A DNA stretch of 64,000 nucleotides. It comes from Agelaius tricolor (lineage: Eukaryota; Chordata; Aves; Passeriformes; Icteridae). The position numbers and the translations under genes are program-made. The stretch covers positions 23,877,244-23,941,243 of the forward strand of contig JALJCS010000004.1 of assembly GCA_023055355.1 (NCBI GenBank). The letters run 5' to 3'. Positions 40,901 to 52,900 of the stretch are shown in pieces; within the stretch, counting starts at the first letter, position 1; the number at the start of each line of letters is the position of its first letter. Under the pieces are notes generated by a model. The model worked only from the letters and a program-made list of their open reading frames with translations, was not told the DNA's origin and did not search any database.

Positions 40901-43900
40901 TCACTTTGTAAATACATCGACCCACTTTAGTCAACGGAATCTTTTCCACAGCAGAATGATTAAGGGGACCTAGAATTTAGAAGAAGAGACATGAAATGCT
41001 CAAAAGGAGCATAAAGAAAGAGTTGAAAGACAAAATGTGTATTCAATAGAACTTTCTGTGTCATTCAACCTAAACAATAAAAAAACCACCCGTCTCATGA
41101 AAAAGTACAATCAGCACTCTTAATACACTGCCCTTGCAGAGTTACTAAGGAAACAGCAAATATTCTTTTCTTGCCACTAGGAAAAGAGTAAATGAGTCCA
41201 TCACTCAAATATTTAAGTGGGTTTTGCTACTGCAAATAAAATTAGTGCCTCACAGGAAATGTTTACAAGATGTAATAGCTTATTAACAAGGTACAGGTAT
41301 TATATTGTAAAAACAATTCATCATATGGTCAAGTTTGAAAAATTGCCAATTGCTACAATAAATCAATTTAAATTTTAAACAAATTTTAAACAAATACATT
41401 AAAAATAGCTGAATTTTAATTTTAGCTTTATCTATGGTTGTTTAAAATTATTTAAAACAATCTTTTTTAAAAAACATCCATCTTAAGAATAACTTCCATA
41501 AACACACATATATACAGAACTCAATTTTAAAACAAAAGTTATTTTCAGCAGCTGTATCCTGCAATAAAATATAAATGCAAACAAATATCTGACTCAATAA
41601 ATATTATTACATAAATAATTTATCACAGCAGAAAACCTATGCTGCAAAAATTAAGAAGTATGATTATATATATAACTTTAAGCTGTAAAGGCTAAAGCAG
41701 GATTTCAAATACTGCCATGCATCTAGAATTCAAAGAGACACTCCTTTCATGTTATGTTGTCCTCCAAAATTTATTGACCTGTACAAGACACTGTATTAAG
41801 GATGATAAATATTTACAAAAATAGAAAATGTATGAACTTTGGAACTTACATATCTGAATGTAAAATCTCTTGCTACTCAGTGTTGTCATTGCTGTGAACT
41901 GGTCACTCTCACTTCTACTTCTGACAAAATCCATATTTAAACTCTCTTTGTCTTCTAAATGAAATATTTTTGATCCAAATTCAACATTAAGGACACTAAA
42001 GGAATCACTAGGCGAGACCGTGATGGGAACTCCTAAAGAATTTATTATTACAAATGGTGCTCGTTCTTTTTTGAAGATGTCTGAAGTTTGACTGGCTGCT
42101 TCAGCAAATGCCTAGAAAGCAAAGAATCAATACAAAACATAAACATACTGAGTAAGACTTCACCAAGATGATCTCTGCAAGTATTCATCTAGCAGTTCTA
42201 ACATTACCTAGTTAAGAAATCTTTCTTACCGTGCCCAAGTTACTCAACATTTGCAGTCCTAACTTGGACAGTGTAATGTTGAGCTGGTCTTTTGAGGAAA
42301 CATTTATTACTGTTTTATATTCTGGAACTTTGTAGTTCTCTTCTTCTTCATCATCTGATTCAAACAGCACTTTTTTAGCCTTCTTCATCTGAAAGGAGAT
42401 GTTTAAAGAATTCTTATCTGACCACTCATTCTGTAGAAGAAAGTTTCACCTCAAGACTTTCTATGTCTCCCTTTCCCATTTCTATGTCCTGCCACAGTTT
42501 TCCTTTTTTGTTGTTTATGTTTTTATTCTTAAATAAAATCAAAGAGGGAGAGAAGAAGACAAGAGACAGATTATATATTCAGGAAGTCAATGAAATTCAA
42601 GTAGAGTAATGAAATTTATGATTATTCCAAAGTAAAGAAAATACATACTAACATATGCAGTAAATACCGATAACATTCATCTTAACCTCTTGAGCAACAC
42701 TTGTAAAATGTTACACATAATTGCCTTCCTAGTGTTAAAACAGTCTGCAAATTTAGTCTTTTTGTATTTCCGTAAATCAAATACCTATTTGTTTTCATTT
42801 AATTGAAAGAAAAAATAAAAAGCTCTGGAATATGTTTCCCAGTATACAGTTTTGTTATACTACTGTGGAACAAGAGCAGTGGCTTGTCTTTCCAAAATCA
42901 CTGAATGCATCATTAGCATATGGCCTAATAGGACAAACTGATATAAAGCTGTTATGATTACCTTATGCAACTAGAATTTTGCAACTTGAAAGACAATATT
43001 TAACAGATCTGAGTGTCTGGATCTTTCCTCATATAAGAAGTGGTTTCATTTACTATTTGGGAAAAAATTCTCAGGAACCAACAAGGAACAAAATTGTTAG
43101 ATGAGTCTCAGAAATGAAAGGTGGAGAGGATTTGTTTTTTTTAAGGTATCATAATGCGGTATCTGCACTCAGCTTTGTAAACTATACCTTGATTTCAAGA
43201 GTCCATGGCTTGAATAAGTCAGTCTTCTCAACTTCTAGTGGTTCAAGCAAAGGTTCCCACACACCAAACATCTCATTAAAATAATGCACCTATCAAAATC
43301 CAGAAAGCAGTTAGGAATTTACATAAAACTTAAATTAAAAATTCTGATTTACAGTATCTTAATTATTTTGGTAATCTAAAAGATTCATAATCAGATTGCA
43401 CTTTCAGCTGCTACTTTAAGATGAAACAAATGCATTAGAAAAATAAATGAGACAGCTAAGTTTCTACTGCAAAGTCCTTTCAAATAAGTGATAAAAATTG
43501 TGCCACTTGAAACACAATTTTGGCTTAAATGGTAGGTGCACTGGAATTCAAAATCACTACAAATAAGGAAGAATCTACCTACAACAATCACTGAATTTTG
43601 TTACTAATTTCCAAATATGAGTCCATTTGGATGTTTTATGAACAAAACTGTTTTATAGAAACAACATATTCTACTGTAACATTAACTGAAGATTATTAAA
43701 GACTTTTAGCCAGCTGCCATTCCAACATTTAACACTGATGCAACAGGGCTCCAAGAATTTGCAAAGAGTGTAAATGTGAGGCTGCATAACACCAATTACT
43801 GTGCCCTTAATTAACATTACATCTAATGCATTAGATTTTCATTCTAACTTAGCTATCTTAACCCCTCATTCCCATCATGCTCCCACAACACATATTTGCA

Positions 43901-46900
43901 GGAGTTTAGTCACCAAATATATGGGTTATTTTTCTTTTATTGTCTAAATAACTTGTACGTAAGATTTAGACAATAAGGTTTAGCATCCTAGGAAAACTTC
44001 TATTTCTTTATGTAGGATTCCTTACCTCTAGCTCGAGACGAGAATGTAGGTTGATTAGAGTACTCCAGTTCTTGACTTCTCCAACAAATGAGGACTTGGC
44101 TAAAAGCATTGGCACTGTTCTGTGCCCAACCCCAGCTTCAAGGGTTATAAAAACAGATTCTATATTAAGTTTCAATGACTCTCCTGTGGGAACCAGTTCA
44201 GTGTTAGGATTTTTATCTTCATTTTCATTAGTCTCTTCAAGAAACCACATTTTCAGATTTTTTATATCTTTCTTATTCCACAAGTCAGGAGGAATTTGAC
44301 TAATCTCTTCTTTTGTTGGTTCTGTAGTTTGATAAAGGGCCGATGTAATAGTAATTACTGTGTTTATGATTATTGGTGAAACCTACAAATAAGAAATTGG
44401 AATAACTGGAAATGAGAATCTAGTACAGAAATAGCTAGATTCAGACACAAAAATATAGTAAGTATGTTACAATAACAAAACACTTCCATCTTCTACAGGA
44501 CTCTCATTCAAACATACTTCCCTTCCACAAGCAATAGTTCAACCTTTTCACATTTGCTATCCCTGCCTTATTTCCAGATGGAGGCTTTCTAAACTACTTC
44601 ATTCAATGATTTATCCAAACACTTCAAAACTTATCTCTGCACACCAGGCATTTTATAGAACACAGATTCAAAACTGAAGCATAGTGACACAGCTGTTTAT
44701 TTTCAATTTTATTCATTTTGACATGCTCAACAGGTAGGTGACCCAATGAAGTACAGGAACAATTCCCCACTTCAGTCATTCCTGAAGCAACTTCAGGAAT
44801 GAAGTAGGAAGTAGAGTAGGTAAGAGTAAGTACTCCTGCTGAGTAGGAAGTAGAAAACTAAAAACATAATACAAGTCTACTTACTTCTATTGTTAGAGAT
44901 TTAATGGTTAGATCAGCTGTTTGTGGATTAGTACCTGACTGTTTCATTTCAAAGAAGAAGTCACAAGGCTGCAATACCTATACAATAAAGTAAAAACACA
45001 TGTCATATAGAGCGAAAAATATTTTTAGAAACTTACTTTGAAATCATACACATAAAAAATAAAGTTTTTTATGTTAATGAAAGGTTTTCTTCCTTTTTAC
45101 TGAAAGAAAACTTACCCATATTTGGTTCTTCAAAATTAAGAGAAATCTGAACATTAGTAACATGATGAAAGAAAAAACAAGTATTCAGAAGCATCACCTC
45201 AGCCATTCTCAATCATTAAAGTCTGAAACGTCAACTACAATAAAATACATTACACTTCAGTAACTCCATTCTTAGGGTAAAGTCTTCTGATACCTTCAAT
45301 GCCCTGCACTATCATGTCTCTGACTTTTGAGGAAAAACCGTTTTTCAGTTGCAATGTAGCAATGACACAGTTACAGTTTTCCTGAATAACAATACAGCCG
45401 TTTGAATCATAATCACTCAGTTCCAACTTTGTTTTGCAATCAGTCCCTGAATGTTTTCACTTGCCAAAGTTCACCAAATTAGAGGTATGCTATAAACAAA
45501 ACCAGTGCAATGTTATTAATAGAGGACTCAGAGGCAATTAGACTATACTGACACTGTGCAGACAGGAAAATTTGCTCTCAAATCCCCATCTGAGATGGTC
45601 AGCCTTTCAAAAAACTAAAATTTCAAACCATATTGATGCAGCAATCTTTTCCAACATCTCTGTCCATATCTGAATCAGATGCTGGAGGCATAGATATACC
45701 CTGAATTAGTTTGACCACACTTTTCCCAAATAAGTTTGATCTAACATAAGTTTTGTCCATAACATTGTTTTTTACCCTATTGCTCAAATTACCTTTTTTT
45801 CTTACTCTATATTACATTCAGGAATGAAAAATTACAGATTTCTCTTTAGACCAACACACATATGAGAAATACACAAAAAAACCCTCATCATTCATGCTAT
45901 TTTAAATCTAGAGGTTAGTTTCCCTATTTGGCATTTGGACATGACACTTAGGGATATGGTTTAGAGGTCACTATGGTAGTGGCTGGGTTGACAGTTTGAC
46001 CAAACGATCCTGAAGGTCTCTTTCAGTTTTGAGGATTTTGTCATCAAAAGGATGAATTCAACCTAATTACTTTCTGTCTTAGGTTACAATATAAGATGTA
46101 CCCAAAAGTATATACTCTATCACCATCTTCATAAGCTGTTAAAACCAGGTGGGGCAGTGTTCTTTATCTCCTCCACAACTCATCCCTCTGGGGCGGAGGG
46201 CGGGGGGACAGATATATTCTGCTAATGGGCCATCAAGCCTCATTGCATGACTGATAAAATTACATCGTCCCACTGTGAGATGCTGTGCCCAAATGGCTAC
46301 TGGATTCCCAGAGGACAAGAGCTCCATAGCCACCACTGGACCTTCAGAGGAAGATCAAACCCTTCTACAGAATCACTGCCTTGAACAGAACCACATCTGA
46401 CACTTAACAGGATTGCAGCCACCAATTAATCAGACTGCTACCAATAACCTAACAGGGTGTCAGATTGTATTCTGACTCTATCAGTGCTTCTGTATTATTA
46501 AATGTGTTTTAATTCTCCTATTAAATTGTATTTCTGACTTGGGATCTCCCGCTGGTTTGCTTCGAAACTAGTATACTTTCCCAGAGTAAAATTAGATTGT
46601 TTACAGAAAAGCCTGGGTTCAGAGGTTTGCTTACACACACTTTCAAAAGGAGCAGTTATGCTCCTACCTGCAGGTAATACGTAGGTTTTTTTGGTGGTTT
46701 TTTTGACTTTTCTGAAGAACTTTCTGAATCTTTCAAGGAAGGTATTAAGCACTGAAACTAGTGTCCTCTGAAGTATTTTTCCCTATCTATAACACAAGCA
46801 TCCTGTCAGATTCAGGTCTTTTTCCCTGTTTCTACAGTCTAAGATAAGAGATTCCATCAGAAGTATTCCCGTAAGAGGGAAAATTTCATGTCCAATAGCT

Positions 46901-49900
46901 TTCTACAAAGAAAGTAACATTTATGCCACATTTGCTTGCCACAAAATCAGAAGTCGAACAATTTTGCATTGTGGCTATCAATGCTAGTGCATCACTTTCG
47001 AAATGACTAGATAAACATTTTAGTGGAATAAAGACTGTGTAAACCCAAGGAAGTAAACTGAGGTGCTATGATTCTACCTGAAACTCAGATGAAAAGGAAG
47101 ATCCATTTCTTTCTGCTTACAGCTTTGGTCTTTCCTACATCACTCCATAAGTAAGCAGGCATTACAGAGAGCTGAAAAGTTTTGCTCTTCAAAATTCATC
47201 TGTGGTCTGAGAACACGGATAACTGTTGTATATACAGCCAATTTGAATTTTTTCTTTAATGCAATGATATCATCACAGAGTTAACTGAGGAACAGTCTGC
47301 TGTAGAGGCAGGAAAGCTGTAAGAAGCTCCAGGAGTCAGTGCGACTTTCAACTGGTCAGTAACTAACAAGTCTGATTCTGTTGCCAAATATAAATAGGCA
47401 GCTTTACTATAACAGATCTATAGACCTAAACATAAAGGAATTTATGAACAGCATACAATAAGTAAATGATATCTGAATATGCACTTCCCCTTTTTTTTTT
47501 TCTGACACTGTTATTCTCTTACATATTCTCTTTAACACAAAGTTTTAGACTGATAGCACTCCAAATTTATTATATGGCATTTGACATAGCATATGCTTGC
47601 AAAATTCTATTTATTTGGCTTACAAGTGATATGAAAGATAACATTATACTCCTTGGGGCTCTGCATTGTAGCATTGTAGTCATACAAAGCAAACCCCAAT
47701 GCCACAGATCAAGACGATGCTTTAGGCATATCAGACAAAAGAGAATAAAATCAACAAAATGTTAGCCACAAAATTTTACTCATACTGTAAATCTCTAGTA
47801 CTATATTGTAGTATACATTTAAATAATGAACATTGCAGAAGTTATCTGTAATCTGTAATCTGTAATTTTAGTTATACAGCACCTTTTAAGTTACACAGCA
47901 CCTTTTAAATACACAGCATGGTTGCAAACTCACCGTAGTAATGCTCCCTTTCCTTTCTTCTGGAAGAAATGGGCATGCTTTCATCTGTATTTCTCTAACA
48001 GCAGCAGTCATGTTGTACCTTTCAGGGCTATTTTTAATGAAGACCTCACACTGTGTTGTAACCACCAATGCAGGAGCATCACTTCTTGTTAAATCAGCCA
48101 CAAACACAATCTCTGGATTTTTAACAACAATGTTCATTTCCATTGTAGATACAGGCTGCACAGATGCTTCAGAAATATAAATAACATTAGTTTAATTGTT
48201 CAAAGATTAAATCTCAATTATTTTCTTGTTGATTTAATTATTCATATAATTATTTTTTATAATTAATAACAATAATTACAATAATTATTTAATTCTTGTA
48301 ACTTATAGGGAGGCACTGACTACTCAGGGGTAAGACCTAGCATGACTAGTGTTAGCAAATCTGTAGATCCCTGCGACTGACATTTCTAGCCTCTTCATAG
48401 CAGACACAAAACCACTTAATATCTAATTACTCTTGGATACAACAGAAGACTCCACAAAGTTTCTCTGTCAAAATGAAAAGGATAACCACTGTTGAATGAA
48501 AATGACAAGTATCACCACTGTTACTATCTCTGACATTAACAAATGTATCAGCTTCACTCCATACCTACATCTGCCAACTCTGATAAGAGTTTTACAAAAA
48601 TGCTGGGCACATTTTCTGCTCTCTGGAGTAGCAAATGCTCGTTTTCCCACAGTAGAATAATGCAGCATTATTGGTGCCTAATGTAAACACTTGCAATAAA
48701 AATACACTTTCATATAAGACTTCCTTTCTGTTCAGACTTTGATCATCAGCAAATAATCACAAAAGGCCTGGCTGAGAGGGACACAACTACAATATTTAGA
48801 GCACAGGAAAACACCACCAAAGAACCAGAGCTCTTTGGTCTCTGATGACTACTATCTGAGCCTGGAAGCATAAAAAGAATATTTTCTGCTCTGATGCTCT
48901 AATGGACCAATTTTTGTAGTCAGGTACTCAAGCTAAAAATCTGTTTTTTGATGTAGGAAGAAATGCACATCACTGGACAACTGAAATGACATTTCTAGGC
49001 AGCAGCATCAGGCAGGCCAATTCCACATGTAAGCACAATATATATAATATGCTCCTCTATTAATCCCATTTTATTTTAAACATACATTCTTAGGTATCCT
49101 CTTTCTCTAGTAAGACAAGACTTCATTTGGAAAGAAATACTAAAGGTCATTAATCTGTTTCCATGATGCAAAGAAAGCAATATCAATGGTTACAAGCCGT
49201 TCTATACATATAAACATAGGAAATAGCATAAAAAGAGTACTGCATTTTTTACGTATTACAATATCAAAACTGAGTTGATATTCAAATGCAGATTTTAAAC
49301 TATTTCAAGGTGTATACTGGCATATACCTTGGTCCTTTGCAGGTAATGACTGCTGTTTGAGATTTCTTTGTGCAGCACTTTCTGCATTAGCCTTTAGAAA
49401 TATATCTGCTACAGTAAGTAGAAACTCCATGCTTGCACAAAGGTATATCTCTTGAACAATAACATCAAGAGCAGTGCCATCTCTCCCCTGTTTGTAGTTT
49501 ACATCCACCATAACTTTCTTTTCAAATCCATGTTTCATTTCCACCATTCTGAAACACAATTAAGGAAGCATTTAAGGAAACAATAAAAAGCCAACCACAA
49601 ATACTGAAAAACACTCAAGATTCTCATTCCAGATGCAATACATTAAGAAGACAGAATTTAAAAAGCAATGCAAATAATTTTAGAACATGACTGATAAAAA
49701 CAGCAGCACTAAATTTTTGTAACTTTAAAACTAACTGGAATCCCATACTGGTAACTAAATTAACAAGATAATTGGTAAATAACTGGTAAATAATAACTGG
49801 TAAATAATTTAACAAGACAAACCATCATATTTCCTTTACATATCAAAAGTATGCATGTAAGTATGTATGTTTGTATGTAGGTTTACATATCAAAAGCACT

Positions 49901-52900
49901 ACATTTTACTGAAGTTTGTTACTATTTATGAAACATCATCTCAGTCTTACTTAAAACTTCATTAAAGTGGAAAGTGGAATTGTTTTCTATGCACATTTGT
50001 TAAATTTATATTAAAATTCATTTTATTTCATTTTTTGTATCTAGCACTGGTCTCTCACAAAGACGTGGAACAAAAGGCATGTGAAACACATACATGCACA
50101 GAAATAAGTACTTTAAGAACTCCTACACTAAAACAATTGCAGTTTTAACAGAATACTAATGAAATGTAAACATTATGAACTCTGTCTAACTCCAATAAAC
50201 AGTAAATTATGTAAAATTACAGACCTTGGTGTAGCCTTCTGGATGGACTGTCTTTTATCATCTAATGTACAGTTTGCCAGTTTGACTGAAGCATTCATTG
50301 AACCATCTGATAGCATTTTCAGAGCAGCTGACATGAGAACTAATTTAAACTCTGCAAGCTTCAAAAGGTCATCTCTCTGATCCAAACTGTTAACCTGTTT
50401 AAATGAAACATTTGTAGATTTCATTATGGGTAGCAAAAATAATAAATAGGTGTGATATACAATTTTACTTTAACTGATGATATTTTCAAAAATAATAAAT
50501 TAAATAAACCCACTAATAATTCAAAATGTTGGGATCTTTAGCTTGACAACCACAACCACATATAAGACGAAATTTTCAAAATGCAAAGCTTTGCCCTTCT
50601 ATCATCTTTCTAAAGCAAGTTAACATAAGTGAGAGACCTAAGTTTACAATAACTTACAAACTTTTAGTCAGAAATCTAGTGACAAGTTTTGTAAGTTTAA
50701 ACCAAGATGAATATAAATGTATTCCGATTGACAAATTTAAGAATCATTCCCCACCATTTTGTGTGTGTCCATGTACCCATCTCTACATGTAATTAATTAA
50801 TATATTTCATTCCTCTGCATATTTTTCTTCCCAAACTATATTTTAAATTAATAGAAATTTTCATCAGATTTTTAGTCAGATGACAGAAGATGCCACCTAT
50901 TACATGCTACCACTGGCTATTCTATTTCCTGTAGTATCTGCCAAGAAATTTAGATAAAATAGCTGTTCTCTCATTTCCATCACATTTGTTATTATTGCTA
51001 GAACACACTTTCTCTGTCATAAATTAAGCTATTCTTGTTCAGAATTTCGAGGACTCTAAGCAATCTTAAAGGTGCTGATTACTCTTTGTAACCAAAATTA
51101 TATTTACCTGTTTTGGATTTGGACTATACAACACTAAAGTCAGAGAGTCAAATCTGAAGTCCAGTTTTAGTGTTGTTTTTATTTTCATAGGTGAATGCAA
51201 TTCCACCACAGCTGATGTCACAACAGTTACACCTTTTAGGAATCAAAAAAATGGTTAATATTTAGAAAATTACCTGACTGCAAATAAGGAAAAAAACACA
51301 ACAAAATATCTCGCTTATGACCATAAAGACAGCAACTTAGCTTTTTCTCCACATGTAAATCCACTCACACTTAGCATATGTTTATCATACTTTATGTAAC
51401 TACTTTTGGCAAAAGTACACATTTTAGAATATAAAATTTATATTCACCCCTTATGTATTCAACATGAGATTTTTACCATCTTTAAAACTCAAATGTACAA
51501 CTTCCAGTTAACACTACTGTGTGCAAGAGTGCTACAAAGAATACAAATTTACTTTCCTCCTCATTTGTTCATCTGCCACATTGTTGCTGGTTTTCATGTG
51601 TAATAAAGGAGTTCAACAAAAGATGGCTTTCTTTACTTGCTTTTCTTTCGACTGTGTGCTGAGTCGATGGGCAGTGACATGTATCAAATAAGAACAACTT
51701 TCAGGGGTGTCATCATTACAACAGACAAACAGATCTAAATCAGGGCAGCAAGGAAACCACCGTATAAAGGAAAGAGAGTAAAATGGTAGCTTTCCAAAGT
51801 TGGGATGTTAACAAATGCAGTCAAGAGACTTTTAAGTGCTGCCTTGCATTATGGTCAGGGTAACAAGACCTTTACATTACATGTCATGCTCCAAAACTCA
51901 CTTCAGTGGCTCACTTGCCCCTATTCATTATTATTACTGTCAGATATTGCTCAAACCACAATGTCAAGATAATAGGTCCAATAACAGCCAACCAACCTCA
52001 TCAGCTAAGGAGGTATTTAGTGACAGCAACAACAAGAGCAGCATCAGCAGCTACAGCTGGCACGGCAAAATACCTCAAAGAGTCTGGCAGGCTCTTGAGT
52101 CAGGGAAACCTGAGATGGGAGACCTGGCAGGGCCCAGGAGCTCTCCTAAGTGAGGCCTACATGGTGAGAGCTTCTTGTCATCAGACGGAGGGAGGGGATC
52201 TAAAAGACAAGGGGTAAATGGAAATAGGTGCCTGCTGGGGGCAACAGGAGAATCATCTCCTTTGCCTTCACAGGTGACCTTAGGAAATAGGTATGAGGCT
52301 CCAGAATCTGAAGGTGAAGTAAATGATAGTGAAGGTGAAGGTCTACCTGGGGAGTTGCCCAAGCAAGTCAGTCAACCAAACACATCACAATTTCAGGTTA
52401 AGAAAGAGAGAAAGAAAAGTAATTGTTGCAACTCTCTTCTGAGAGGAACTGAGGGCCCTGCATGCCAGCTGGACCCATCCCACAGGTCTGCTTGCCTTCC
52501 TGGGACTCGGGTAAGAGGTACTACCAAGAGGCGGGATCTTGGACACAAGTTGTGTTCTCTTCTGTCCTGTCAAGTAAATCAAGCAGATGAATACCTTGGT
52601 AATGCAATTCTGTGTTACCATCAGAATTTTGGTTTTGCTCATCATTGGTCAGGCTATAGAACACTGAGCCTGCTGGCACCAAACAGGGTTCTCCTGTCTC
52701 AGAGGGGAAAAGGGCTTTAGCTCAGGAATTAGCAGGGCTTGTTGAGAGAGCTTTAAGCTAGATTTGAAGAGAAATGAGGACAGGGCCAGGCTTGACAGAG
52801 ATAAGGTGTGGGAAGGGGAGAACTACAGTGACCACTCAAGCAGCAAAAGGAGGCTTAAGAGAGAATACATTCAGTGAATATAAGCATCCGAAGACGTAAC

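Larger units (their letters stand above)
44978..47933 (-). other. 3.0 kb intron between window exons 14 and 15
   Basis: Holds a CR1 fragment at about 45935-46040, a solo LTR at about 46137-46575, and a short repeat cluster at 47838-47908 close to the donor of exon 14. The ORFs at 46139-46336 and 46498-46752 fall within or next to the LTR. Confidence 0.65.

Noticed and set aside
47941..48180. Plus-strand 79-aa ORF with hydrophobic segments
   Set aside because: It is the reverse-strand shadow of window exon 14; the minus strand matches VPS13C.
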